A DNA stretch of 64,000 nt from Cyclobacteriaceae bacterium. Its GTDB lineage: Bacteria; Bacteroidota; Bacteroidia; Cytophagales; Cyclobacteriaceae. This document shows positions 42,975-51,855 of the stretch, piece by piece (positions within the stretch are counted from its first letter, which is position 1; every line of letters starts with the position of its first letter). A program made the translations under genes and the position numbers. The stretch spans positions 248,001 to 312,000 of the forward strand of contig JANQSI010000004.1 of the NCBI GenBank assembly GCA_028284125.1, read 5' to 3'. Under the pieces are notes generated by a model, which searched no databases, had not been told where the DNA came from, and worked only from the letters and a program-made list of their open reading frames with translations.

Positions 42975-44348
42975 ATGAACTATCTAAACAACCTCACTGA
43001 TGCCATTGGCAACACACCACTTCTCAAACTTAACAGCGTCAACAAGGGTATCCCTGGAACTATCCTAGTCAAGGTAGAATACTTCAATCCGGGAAACTCA
43101 ATCAAGGACAGAATCGCATTGAAAATGATAGAAGAGGCTGAAGAAAAAGGAATTCTCAAGCCAGGAGGAACCATTATAGAAGGTACGTCCGGAAACACTG
43201 GAATGGGCCTTGCTTTGGTTGCTATAGCAAAAGGATATAAATGCATTTTCACACTTGCGGATAAGCAAAGCCAAGAGAAGATTGACATTTTACGTGCGGT
43301 TGGTGCTGAAGTAATTGTTTGTCCTACCAACGTTGAGCCTGAAGATCCAAGATCATACTATTCGGTTGCGAAAAAATTGAATAAGGAAATTCCGAATTCT
43401 TTTTATCCAAATCAATACGATAACACGGGGAATACCGCAGCACATTATGAAACTACAGGTCCTGAAATTTGGAAAGATACCGATGGTAAGGTAACGCACT
43501 ATGCAGCTGGAATGGGCACGGGGGGTACAATTAGTGGTACTTCCAGGTATTTGAAAGAACAAAATCCTGATGTCATCACGGTTGGACTTGATTCGTATGG
43601 CTCTGTTTTCAAAAAATACAAAGAGACAGGGATATTTGATGAAAAGGAGATTTACCCTTATTTGACCGAGGGAATTGGTGAAGATATTTTACCTAAAAAC
43701 GTGAATTTCGACCTGGTTGATCACATCGTCAAAGTGACGGATAAAGATGCTGCTATCATGACTCGAAAGCTGGCCAGGGAAGAGGGGCTTTTTGTTGGGT
43801 GGTCATGTGGTTCAGCCGTTTTTGGTGCTTTAGAATATGCCAAGGAAAATCTTAAAGATGACGATGTGATGGTAATCATCCTTCCAGATCACGGAACGAG
43901 ATATCTAGGGAAAGTCTACAATGATAACTGGATGAAGGATCACGGCTTTTTGGAAGAGCGAAAATTCGCTACTGCAAAAGACATCATTTTACATCGAAAT
44001 GGAACTTCTGAATTGACAACCATTGACCAAAGTACGACAATCGGAGAGGCCATTTTGTCAATGAACAAAAAGGGAATTGATCAAGCTCCGGTAGTTAAAG
44101 GAGATGAATTTGTGGGAAGTGTTTCTGATAGTAAGATTCTGAAAGGCTTGATTGAAGATCCATCATTGAGAGACAAGCCAGTTGCTGAGATCATGGATGC
44201 TGGTTTTCAGTTTGTTTCTCCACATGATACGGTCGATGTGATGTCCTCCATGATTGGTAAGGACAAAAAAGCTCTTTTAATAAGAGATGAGTCCAACAAA
44301 GTCCACATCATTACTCAAAGCGACTTGTTGGTTGCTATGACGGATTAA
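42975..44348 (+). CDS. cbs: Cystathionine beta-synthase with C-terminal CBS pair
   Basis: The 457-residue enzyme is a fold-type II PLP enzyme. The Schiff-base lysine is Lys44 in 'NPGNSIKDRIA', the substrate loop is 'GTSGNTGMG' (about 70-78) and the phosphate-binding loop is 'GTGGTISG'. Residues about 335-457 form two CBS domains ('TTIGEAILSMNKKGIDQAPVV' and the following repeat), which bind adenosyl ligands. This full layout is that of cystathionine beta-synthase, making cystathionine from homocysteine and serine in transsulfuration, though homologues can also make cysteine and H2S. Human-type haem-binding N-terminus is absent. It has its own promoter and a following terminator hairpin (44393), so it is separate from the complex I operon next to it. 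Confidence 0.92.
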   Translation: MNYLNNLTDAIGNTPLLKLNSVNKGIPGTILVKVEYFNPGNSIKDRIALKMIEEAEEKGILKPGGTIIEGTSGNTGMGLALVAIAKGYKCIFTLADKQSQEKIDILRAVGAEVIVCPTNVEPEDPRSYYSVAKKLNKEIPNSFYPNQYDNTGNTAAHYETTGPEIWKDTDGKVTHYAAGMGTGGTISGTSRYLKEQNPDVITVGLDSYGSVFKKYKETGIFDEKEIYPYLTEGIGEDILPKNVNFDLVDHIVKVTDKDAAIMTRKLAREEGLFVGWSCGSAVFGALEYAKENLKDDDVMVIILPDHGTRYLGKVYNDNWMKDHGFLEERKFATAKDIILHRNGTSELTTIDQSTTIGEAILSMNKKGIDQAPVVKGDEFVGSVSDSKILKGLIEDPSLRDKPVAEIMDAGFQFVSPHDTVDVMSSMIGKDKKALLIRDESNKVHIITQSDLLVAMTD

Positions 44349-44360
44349 ATAGTATATTTG
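44332..44360 (+). promoter_or_regulatory. Candidate promoter overlapping the end of cbs, upstream of nuoH
   Basis: TTG at 44332-44334, an 18-bp spacer and TATATTTG at 44353-44360 match the Bacteroidota promoter (TTG-N17-23-TAnnTTTG). Transcription would start near 44367, upstream of the terminator-like hairpin at 44393-44423 and of nuoH. Confidence 0.45.
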
Positions 44361-44392
44361 AATAAACTAAACACTAACTCTTTGTTTGCAGT

Positions 44393-44423
44393 CCTCTCGC
44401 ATAGTATGTGAGAGGATTTTTTT
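44393..44423 (+). terminator. Intrinsic terminator after cbs, or attenuator in the nuo leader
   Basis: The arms CCTCTCGCATA (44393-44403) and TATGTGAGAGG (44405-44415) give a long stem with one G-U pair; the top pairs must open to leave a loop. It is followed by ATTTTTTT (44416-44423). It lies 45 bp past the cbs stop. Because a good promoter match lies upstream at 44332-44360, it could also control read-through into nuoH. Confidence 0.82.
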
Positions 44424-44472
44424 GTTGCGATTTCTGTTAGTATCCTTTGGTCATATAACACTAACTTCGATT

Positions 44473-45474
44473 GTGCTTACGCTTGCGTTTTATCTCTTGT
44501 TTTTGCTCGCCTTTGTCGTTGTGGCCGTTTATGCGGAAAGGAAGACTGCCGCGTTTATCCAAAACAGACTTGGGCCTATGGAAGTCGGTCCAAAAGGGAT
44601 TCTGCAAACTATTGCTGATTTACTGAAAATGATCCAAAAAGAAGATATCCGGGCAAATGCGGTGGATAAACTTCCTTTTCTATTAGCTCCAATCATCGTT
44701 TTTCTAGCTGTTTTTGCTGGCTTTTCAGTATTACCACTGAATTCGGAAGTAGCGGGTTCTGATGTAACTGGAGGTTTATTTTTATTACTAGCCATCATCT
44801 CACTTGATGTGTTGGGAATTTTAATGGCTGGTTGGGCTTCCAACAACAAATACAGTCTTTTTGGATCGATGAGATCGGTGGCGCAAATCGTCTCCTACGA
44901 AATTCCAATGGGTCTCAGCGTTCTGTGTGTGGTAATTGTGACTGGAACACTTGATCTGCAAAAGACTAGCTTTCTTCAAAGTGGAAATGGTCTTATTAAC
45001 TGGAACATCATTCAGCATCCAGTTCTGATTATTCCGTTTTTCATATTCTTTATCGCTGGTTTGGCTGAATCCAATCGAACTCCCTTTGATCTGCCGGAAT
45101 CAGAATCAGAACTGATCGGTGGATATCATACGGAATATTCCGGATTTCGGTGGGGGATATTTATGCTTTCGGAATATGGAATGATGTTATTGCTTTCAAT
45201 TGTCGGAACAATCTTGTTTTTTGGAGGATGGAATTCACCGCTTCCAAACATTGGTTCCTTTAATTTGTATGAAATGACCTCCGGAGCAATCTGGGGTACT
45301 TTTTGGCTTTTGTTCAAGTCCATAATTTTGGTTTTTATTCAAATGTGGGTTCGATGGACACTTCCAAGATTACGCGTTGATCAGTTGATGAGTCTATCCT
45401 GGAAATACCTAACTCCGCTATCGATCCTGATGTTGTTTATTTGTGGAATCTGGAAACTCTGGTTAATCAATTGA
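44473..45474 (+). CDS. nuoH: NADH-quinone oxidoreductase subunit H
   Basis: NuoH is the membrane subunit of complex I that links the hydrophilic arm to the proton pumps and forms the quinone entry site. The motifs 'ERKTAAFIQNRLGP', 'SNNKYSLFGSMRSVAQIVSYEIP' and 'PFDLPESESELIGGYHTEYSGF' are diagnostic, and about eight transmembrane helices are present. The start is uncertain: the open frame reaches back to 44386, but that part is inside the terminator hairpin. The first sensible start is GTG at 44473, giving 333 residues and 21 before ERK; TTG at 44422/44425 is the alternative. It is the first gene of the nuoHIJKLMN-purF run; nuoA-G are not in the window upstream. Confidence 0.93.
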   Translation: MLTLAFYLLFLLAFVVVAVYAERKTAAFIQNRLGPMEVGPKGILQTIADLLKMIQKEDIRANAVDKLPFLLAPIIVFLAVFAGFSVLPLNSEVAGSDVTGGLFLLLAIISLDVLGILMAGWASNNKYSLFGSMRSVAQIVSYEIPMGLSVLCVVIVTGTLDLQKTSFLQSGNGLINWNIIQHPVLIIPFFIFFIAGLAESNRTPFDLPESESELIGGYHTEYSGFRWGIFMLSEYGMMLLLSIVGTILFFGGWNSPLPNIGSFNLYEMTSGAIWGTFWLLFKSIILVFIQMWVRWTLPRLRVDQLMSLSWKYLTPLSILMLFICGIWKLWLIN

Positions 45475-46124
45475 GCTATTTCACCAATATATCGTATGCA
45501 GTTAGAACCATTCGAAAAGGAATGGCGCTAACGATTCGTTATTTCCTTTCTGCCAGATTCAAAAGAAATAAAAAGCCAGTTACCTCTGCTAATTATTTTG
45601 ATGAGGAGAATGGAACCTTCACGGTCCAATATCCACATGAAGAAATTCCGGTTCCCGACCATGGGAGGTACAAACTGCACAATGAAATCGACGACTGCAT
45701 CGTGTGTGATAAGTGTGCCAAGATTTGTCCGGTTGATTGCATTGAAATTGAACCAATACGAGCTGTGGAAGAGTATGGAAAAACATCAGATGGTACACCA
45801 CTAAGAATCCATGCGGCGAAATTTGACATTGACATGGCGAAGTGCTGTTTTTGCGGGCTTTGCACTGTGGTATGCCCGACGGAGTGCTTGACTATGACAG
45901 ATGAATTTGATTACAGCACCTCCAACATTCTTGATCACAATTTCTCTTTTAGTAAAATGACCGAACAAGAGATTGCTCAGAAAAAAACAGAATTGGAAGA
46001 ATTCCAAAAAGAAAAGGCAGCTGCTCAAAATACAACGTCAGAAGAAAAATCAGTGAAGGCTGTTTCAAAGAAACCGGCTGGAAAACCAGTATTTAAACCA
46101 AGACCGATACCTAAAAGAAAGTAA
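45471..46124 (+). CDS. nuoI: NADH-quinone oxidoreductase subunit I
   Basis: NuoI carries the two [4Fe-4S] clusters (N6a, N6b) that pass electrons to N2 near the quinone. Both ligand sets are visible: 'CIVCDKCAKICPVDC' and 'CCFCGLCTVVCP'. A TTG at 45471 overlaps the nuoH stop (TTGA) and is the favoured start; an upstream TTG at 45441 and an ATG at 45522 are possible. The family-typical N-terminal helix 'AVRTIRKGMALTIRYF' argues against the ATG. Unusually, the protein ends with a tail of about 45 residues: a charged helix (EEFQKEKAAAQ) and a Lys/Pro-rich end (PVFKPRPIPKRK). Confidence 0.92.
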   Translation: MSYFTNISYAVRTIRKGMALTIRYFLSARFKRNKKPVTSANYFDEENGTFTVQYPHEEIPVPDHGRYKLHNEIDDCIVCDKCAKICPVDCIEIEPIRAVEEYGKTSDGTPLRIHAAKFDIDMAKCCFCGLCTVVCPTECLTMTDEFDYSTSNILDHNFSFSKMTEQEIAQKKTELEEFQKEKAAAQNTTSEEKSVKAVSKKPAGKPVFKPRPIPKRK

Positions 46125-46129
46125 AGAAA

Positions 46130-46621
46130 GTGATTCAGTTCATTCAAATTGTATTTTTCCTTCTGACTTTGATTGGAGTTGGAGTCATTGTATCCACAAA
46201 AAATGTAATCCATTCGGTGTATGCGCTGGCCTTGGTTTTGGTGAGTTTGGCTGGAATTTATGTCTTGCTCAATGCGGAACTATTGGCCATTGTTCAAATT
46301 CTTCTTTACGCTGGTGGTGTAGTGATATTACTGGTCTTTGGAGTAATGATGACCCGTCGTGGTTCAGGTGAAACACTTATTTCAGAAAGTAAAAATTCAA
46401 TTCTGGCTCTGATTATATCCCTGGCTATTTTTTTATTACTGGTTTACCTGTTTTCTAATGCTGAAGTAGAAGCTGTTAACATTTCTTCCATTGATCAAGT
46501 GAAGGAAATTGGAGTTTCTTTTTTGACAGACCATATAGTTGCATTCGAACTCATTGCTTTTGTACTACTGGTAGCCTTGGTTGGAGCTGCTTACCTCGCG
46601 AAAATGTCATCGAATGAGTGA
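46130..46621 (+). CDS. nuoJ: NADH-quinone oxidoreductase subunit J
   Basis: The 163-residue protein has five transmembrane helices and the NuoJ signature 'NVIHSVYALALVLVSLAGIYVLLNAELLAIVQILLYAGGVVIL' (quoted here only by its key blocks NVIHS, LVSLAGIYV and LLYAGGVVI). It starts at GTG 46130, 5 bp after nuoI, and its stop overlaps nuoK by 8 bp. It forms part of the membrane arm of complex I, with the pi-bulge helix near 'YAGGVV'. Confidence 0.93.
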   Translation: MIQFIQIVFFLLTLIGVGVIVSTKNVIHSVYALALVLVSLAGIYVLLNAELLAIVQILLYAGGVVILLVFGVMMTRRGSGETLISESKNSILALIISLAIFLLLVYLFSNAEVEAVNISSIDQVKEIGVSFLTDHIVAFELIAFVLLVALVGAAYLAKMSSNE

Positions 46622-46919
46622 GCTGTACCCAACATATTACCTGTACCTTTCAGCGTTTCTGTTTGGTGCTGGAATTTTTATCGTCATCTCAAAGCGGAAT
46701 GTAATCTTTGTTTTGGTGGGCATTGAACTCATCCTAAACAGTGCGAATCTGCTGCTTGCTACTTTTTCAAAAGCGGACTTAAACGGGCAAACATTTGCCA
46801 TTTTTTCTATCGTTCTCACGGTTTGTGAGGTGGCGATCGCATTGGCGATTTTGCTTAATGTCTATAAAACCCATCGTTCATCTAATCTGGATGAACTAAA
46901 TGAATTGAGCAACGAATGA
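46614..46919 (+). CDS. nuoK: NADH-quinone oxidoreductase subunit K
   Basis: The ATG at 46614 gives 101 residues, the usual NuoK length; an upstream TTG frame from 46581 is rejected. Three transmembrane helices are present. The functional glutamates of this MnhC/NuoK-type channel lie in 'LVGIELILNSANLLL' (the conserved Glu of helix 2) and 'VCEVAIALAILL'. It overlaps nuoJ by 8 bp and nuoL by 4 bp (ATGA), as in coupled complex I operons. Confidence 0.95.
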   Translation: MSELYPTYYLYLSAFLFGAGIFIVISKRNVIFVLVGIELILNSANLLLATFSKADLNGQTFAIFSIVLTVCEVAIALAILLNVYKTHRSSNLDELNELSNE

Positions 46920-48832
46920 ACATTGAAGCTTTGATATTGCTCATTTTGTTGTTACCTCTAATCGGTGGATTGTCCGACTATTTGTTGGGACATAGCAGAC
47001 GATTTATAGCTACGGTTTTTGTGGCTATTTCATTTGGTTTAACCCTTTATTTGGTTCTGATTCTAGAGAATCCATATCTGGCTAAACTGGAATGGCTTCC
47101 TGATTTCCAAATTGGAATTCATGTAGACAAACCAGCAGCAACCCTGTTAGCCCTGGTGGCCTTTATTTCTTTATTGGTTCATCTATTCTCTCATGAATAT
47201 ATGAAGGAAGATCCGAGCAAGCATAGATATTTCGCCAAACTGGGCTTTTTCACTTTTTCAATGATGGGTTTGCTCATAGCAGACAATTTGATTTTGCTAT
47301 TTATTTTTTGGGAGCTAGTAGGGATTGCCTCGTATCTGCTGATTGGATTTTGGTTTGAAAAGGAAGAAATATCAAGCTCCGCACGGATGGCATTCATGGT
47401 GAACAGGGTCGCCGATGTTGCTCTTTTTGCCGGAATCCTGATGATCTATAGAAGTAATGGTAGCCTTTTTATTTCCGAGATTGATAGGTCAATCTTGTTT
47501 CTACCTTCTCTGTTTATTGCAATCGGAGCTTTTGGAAAGTCGGCTCAATTACCATTTTCAGGATGGTTGGTGAAAGCAATGGTTGGTCCCACACCAATTT
47601 CAGCATTTATTCATGCAGCCACAATGGTTGCTGCTGGAGTATATCTGTTGTTTCGGGTGGGCCCTTTTTTAGATTCAGATGTTTTGGTTGTTATCGCTTT
47701 GATTGGGGTATTAACAGCTTTGTATGGAGCTATTTCAGCGATCACACAAAATGATATCAAAAAAGTACTTGCCTACTCTACCGTTTCACAACTTGGCTAT
47801 ATGGTGATGGGTATTGGCGTTGGTGCTGGTGAAGCTTCCTTGTTTCACTTATGGACTCATGCGTTTTTCAAGGCAGGACTTTTTCTTGGAGCTGGAGTGA
47901 TCATGCATCATTTGCACCAACAAAAACAATTCGATGCACAGGATATGAGGTTCATGGGCGGGTTAAGAAAAAAGCTCCCGTGGACGTTCGTCGTATTTCT
48001 GGTTTGTGGATTTGCGCTTGCAGGAATTCCATTTTCCTCTGGTTTTATGTCAAAAGAAGGAATTCTTGTTGCAGCCTGGGCTTGGGCTGACGGTTTTGGG
48101 ACTTGGGCTTATTTGATTCCTGATGTGGCGCTTATCACAGTTTTAATCACGGCGTTTTATATCGGAAGATTAATTGTCTTGGTTTTCTTAGGAGAAAATC
48201 GATCACAAGAAATTTCAAAGGTTATTGTATTCGGTGAAAATGGTTTTATCAAAATTCCATTAGCTCTCCTGGCGCTCGGTTCGGTTTGGTTGGTTTATAA
48301 TATCAATCCGTTGGCGCATCATTCGCTACTCGATCCATTTATTGGTCTTAGCGCCGTATCGTCTGACTCGTTTATTTCCATTGCTGCTACTGGAATCTCG
48401 ATTTTACTTTCGAGTACAGGTCTGTTACTTGCTTTTTTCTTTTTCAAACCAGGCTCATCATTTTCAAGCCGCTATTTGAGCTCGGGAGAGCCAGTATCTA
48501 TTGGTGGTAAATTGATAATAAACGGACTTTATTTGACCAGTATTTACCGAGGTTTTGGTACCGCTATTTTTTCGGCATCAAAAGCTATCACATGGATTGA
48601 AAAACAGATTGATGGGTTTTTGCATTTCATTGCTGTAGGAGGAGTGGTGCTTAGCAAGGTCATTGCAATTTTTGATCGATTAATCATTGATGGTTTGGTA
48701 AACCTTTCTGCCTGGCTTGCTGGATTATTTGGGAATGTGACAAGAGGAGTACATTCGAGCCAGTCGCAATGGCAGATTATCTGGCTCCTTATTTCTTTTG
48801 TTTTGATTTTAATCTGGATACTGTTTTTTTAG
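46916..48832 (+). CDS. nuoL: NADH-quinone oxidoreductase subunit L
   Basis: NuoL is the distal antiporter-like proton-pumping subunit, 638 residues with about 14-16 helices. Markers are 'FIFWELVGIASYLLIGFWF' (conserved Glu), 'PTPISAFIHAATMVAAGVYLL', 'NDIKKVLAYSTVSQLGYMV' and 'WTHAFFKAGLFLGAGVI', with the key lysines and His on the proton path. The C-terminal region includes the long lateral helix and anchor expected for NuoL. It starts by ATGA overlap with nuoK and ends 6 bp before nuoM. Confidence 0.96.
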   Translation: MNIEALILLILLLPLIGGLSDYLLGHSRRFIATVFVAISFGLTLYLVLILENPYLAKLEWLPDFQIGIHVDKPAATLLALVAFISLLVHLFSHEYMKEDPSKHRYFAKLGFFTFSMMGLLIADNLILLFIFWELVGIASYLLIGFWFEKEEISSSARMAFMVNRVADVALFAGILMIYRSNGSLFISEIDRSILFLPSLFIAIGAFGKSAQLPFSGWLVKAMVGPTPISAFIHAATMVAAGVYLLFRVGPFLDSDVLVVIALIGVLTALYGAISAITQNDIKKVLAYSTVSQLGYMVMGIGVGAGEASLFHLWTHAFFKAGLFLGAGVIMHHLHQQKQFDAQDMRFMGGLRKKLPWTFVVFLVCGFALAGIPFSSGFMSKEGILVAAWAWADGFGTWAYLIPDVALITVLITAFYIGRLIVLVFLGENRSQEISKVIVFGENGFIKIPLALLALGSVWLVYNINPLAHHSLLDPFIGLSAVSSDSFISIAATGISILLSSTGLLLAFFFFKPGSSFSSRYLSSGEPVSIGGKLIINGLYLTSIYRGFGTAIFSASKAITWIEKQIDGFLHFIAVGGVVLSKVIAIFDRLIIDGLVNLSAWLAGLFGNVTRGVHSSQSQWQIIWLLISFVLILIWILFF

Positions 48833-48838
48833 CCGAAG

Positions 48839-50422
48839 ATGGAATACCTGCTTTCATATATTTTCCTCTTTCCATTGCTTATAGCAGCAGTGATGCTATT
48901 CATACGATCAGAGGCTACCACAGTCTTTCGAAGATTGGCTCTTGCCGCTACTTTCATCCAGGTATTTCTGTCAGTACTGCTATATGTCCAGTTCGATAAA
49001 AGTGCACAAATTTCTACCTGGTCAGGAGCCTTTCAATTTGTAGAAAAACTGGATTGGATAACAATGAAGTTAGGTTCATTAGGCCAACTAAATATTGACT
49101 ATTTCATCGGTGTTGATGGGATCAGTCTTCCACTAGTGGTATTATCGTCGCTGATCTTAATGATTGGAGTGATCTCTTCCTGGAAAATTAAGGAGAAAGT
49201 AAAAGGGTACTTCATTCTCTATCTCATTCTCAGTTCCAGCATTATTGGGTGTTTCATCTCTCTCGATTTCTTCCTGTTTTATCTCTGTTTTGAATTCATG
49301 TTGCTCCCGATGTTTTTCCTCATCGGTATTTGGGGTGGAAAACGTCGATCATACGCATCAATCAAATTCTTCCTGTATACCCTTTTGGGCTCACTTTTCA
49401 TTTTGATTGTGATGATTGGACTGTACTTGAGTGTAGTCGAAGGAGATAGTAATACCTTCAGTCTTGTTCAAATGATGGATGGCTTTTATGAAGAAGGTAG
49501 CATTCTTGATCCAGCTTCCAGAGAGCTTTTGTTTGGGTATTCAGCCCGAGCCATCGCATTTGTTTTCCTCTTGATAGGATTTGGTGTTAAGTTGCCACTA
49601 GTTCCAGTTCATACCTGGTTGCCGGATGCGCACGTGGAGGCTCCAACTCCAATTTCTGTTGTTCTTGCAGGACTTTTGCTAAAAGTTGGTGCTTATGGGT
49701 TTTTTAGAATAACCTATGGAATTTTTCCGGATATCGCAGTTGAATATTCAACATTGATTGCTTCATTAGGTGTCATTTCCATCCTCTATGGTGGAATGAA
49801 CGCTTTGGCGCAAAATGACCTGAAGAGACTGGTAGCGTATTCTTCCGTTTCTCATATGGGATTTGTTTTGGTAGGACTTGCTGCCATCACTTCGGAAGGG
49901 GCAAGCGGCTCGCTTTTTCAAATGGTATCTCACGGGTTAATATCGCCGGCTCTTTTCCTTCTTGCTGGAGTTATTTACGATCGAACAAATAATCGTGAAA
50001 TAGAACATTTCAGCGGATTAGCCAGCAAGATGCCTTTATACACTTTTTTTGTTGCTTTGTTCTTTTTCGCTGGGTTGGGACTGCCTGGATTATCAGGATT
50101 TGTTGGAGAACTGATAGTTTTGATTGGTGCTTTCAAAGCAAGTGCTCTTTCCCTTTGGATAGGGATTTTAGCCACGTTAGGGATTGCCATTTCAGCGGCT
50201 TATTTCTTATGGACAATTCAGCGAATGTTCTTTGGAAAATACTTTGTTAGAGAAAGTGCCTGGGAACCATCAATGGTCGATTTAACGGCTCGGGAAAAAT
50301 TTATGCTGATTCCATTAGCCATTTTAGTCCTTGTTTTAGGAATTTATCCTCGATTGATTCTGGACTATTCTGAAGAAACAATCAACTTTTTTGTACAGCA
50401 CATCAGCAATTTTAATCCATGA
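48839..50422 (+). CDS. nuoM: NADH-quinone oxidoreductase subunit M
   Basis: The second antiporter-like proton pump, 527 residues. 'DFFLFYLCFEFMLLPMFFLIG' holds the conserved Glu, 'PVHTWLPDAHVEAPTPISVVLAG' is the classic NuoM/ND4 signature, and 'NDLKRLVAYSSVSHMGFVLVG' carries the buried Lys. It overlaps nuoN by 4 bp (ATGA). The gene has normal length and no breaks. Confidence 0.96.
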   Translation: MEYLLSYIFLFPLLIAAVMLFIRSEATTVFRRLALAATFIQVFLSVLLYVQFDKSAQISTWSGAFQFVEKLDWITMKLGSLGQLNIDYFIGVDGISLPLVVLSSLILMIGVISSWKIKEKVKGYFILYLILSSSIIGCFISLDFFLFYLCFEFMLLPMFFLIGIWGGKRRSYASIKFFLYTLLGSLFILIVMIGLYLSVVEGDSNTFSLVQMMDGFYEEGSILDPASRELLFGYSARAIAFVFLLIGFGVKLPLVPVHTWLPDAHVEAPTPISVVLAGLLLKVGAYGFFRITYGIFPDIAVEYSTLIASLGVISILYGGMNALAQNDLKRLVAYSSVSHMGFVLVGLAAITSEGASGSLFQMVSHGLISPALFLLAGVIYDRTNNREIEHFSGLASKMPLYTFFVALFFFAGLGLPGLSGFVGELIVLIGAFKASALSLWIGILATLGIAISAAYFLWTIQRMFFGKYFVRESAWEPSMVDLTAREKFMLIPLAILVLVLGIYPRLILDYSEETINFFVQHISNFNP

Positions 50423-51855
50423 ATTTGCTGGGCCAGCTTTCTGAAATTCTAACCAACCTTAGTAGTGTTAAGGTAGAATCATCGCTGATTTTAGGAGCAA
50501 TTCTACTATTGCTAGTCGGACTAGTTAATAAATCCGGTGGGCTGATCAAATCTGTGTACGGACTAACGCTCGCCTTGGCATTCTACCTTAATTGGGAAGG
50601 ATTTTCTATAGGCAATATTCTTTCCAATAGTTTGACCACTACACCGATTGCTCAGAGTTTCACAAGTATTCTCTTGTTATCAGCTTTACTGATTCTGATC
50701 TATACTCGATCAAATGATCATGCGACCGAATTTTACTTTTTCATCCTGAGCATCTTGGTTGGAAGTATTTTCATAATGAAAGCCAACAGTTTTTTGGTCG
50801 CATACCTTTCTATTGAACTAACCTCTTTTTCAGCTTACATTCTGACGAATTTTTCTTTCAAAAAAAGTGGATTTGAGGCCGGTATTAAATATTTGCTGTT
50901 TGGAGCTGTTTCCACGGCTATCATGCTCTTTGGATTCGGTTTGATCTACGGTTCAACAGGAACTTTCTTTTTCTCTGACCTATCGACACTTTCGGGAGAT
51001 TTGCTAACCAACATTGGATTGGTTTTTGTTGTTTTTGGAATACTATTTAAAGCGTCTATCATACCATTTCATATCTGGGTGCCGTCTGCTTATCAATCAG
51101 CACCTAATGATGCTGTCGCAATTTTGTCCATAGTCCCGAAACTAGGTGCATTTGTATTACTTTATCGACTTGTATCGGAATCGGGACCAGTTCGGGAGAT
51201 GATATCAACAATGTGCCTAATACTGGGAATGTTAACCATCGTTTTTGGAACATTATCTGCACTGAGGCAAACCAATGCCAGAAGAATGATCAGTTTTGGA
51301 GCCATTGCGCATTCTGGGTTTGTACTTCCTTTAGCGATAATGAATTCGGCCACAGCTTATCAGGCTTTTTGGTGGTATGCCGTCGTTTATTCAATTATGA
51401 ACCTTGCAGTCTTTCGATTATTGGAAGAGTATGAGAAAAATGAAATTTTCAACATCAAAAACTATGGAGGAATAGGAGCTTCCCAATGGCTGTTGAATGG
51501 AGGAATGACGATTATTCTGATATCTCTAATCGGTCTACCTCCTTTGAGTGGATTTACAGCTAAATTTTTTCTTTTTGGCTCGCTCCTGGAATCCTACTCA
51601 TCAACAGATGAAACATTGTACATGACTTATTTAGTAGTGGCCGTTTTTGCCACCGTTATTTCCTTGTTTTTTTATCTGAAGATTCCATATCAAATGTTTT
51701 TGGTAAACCCTGAGACATCAAGGACATTTCAGCCTTCCATTTCGTCGAAAATTATTGCAACTCTTTTTTCAATTATCCTGTTATTGTTGTTCTTTGTACC
51801 ACAGATATTAACAGTAATGCAACAATTACTTAATAGCCACCTTGCCTATGAGTGA
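50419..51855 (+). CDS. nuoN: NADH-quinone oxidoreductase subunit N
   Basis: The third antiporter-like pump, 478 residues. 'FLVAYLSIELTSFSAYIL' has the conserved Glu, 'PFHIWVPSAYQSAPNDAVAIL' is the NuoN form of the ND signature, and 'TNARRMISFGAIAHSGFVL' replaces the usual Lys-rich loop with RR. It is the last complex I gene here. Its stop overlaps the purF ATG by 8 bp, so purF appears to be read from the complex I transcript. Confidence 0.95.
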   Translation: MNLLGQLSEILTNLSSVKVESSLILGAILLLLVGLVNKSGGLIKSVYGLTLALAFYLNWEGFSIGNILSNSLTTTPIAQSFTSILLLSALLILIYTRSNDHATEFYFFILSILVGSIFIMKANSFLVAYLSIELTSFSAYILTNFSFKKSGFEAGIKYLLFGAVSTAIMLFGFGLIYGSTGTFFFSDLSTLSGDLLTNIGLVFVVFGILFKASIIPFHIWVPSAYQSAPNDAVAILSIVPKLGAFVLLYRLVSESGPVREMISTMCLILGMLTIVFGTLSALRQTNARRMISFGAIAHSGFVLPLAIMNSATAYQAFWWYAVVYSIMNLAVFRLLEEYEKNEIFNIKNYGGIGASQWLLNGGMTIILISLIGLPPLSGFTAKFFLFGSLLESYSSTDETLYMTYLVVAVFATVISLFFYLKIPYQMFLVNPETSRTFQPSISSKIIATLFSIILLLLFFVPQILTVMQQLLNSHLAYE

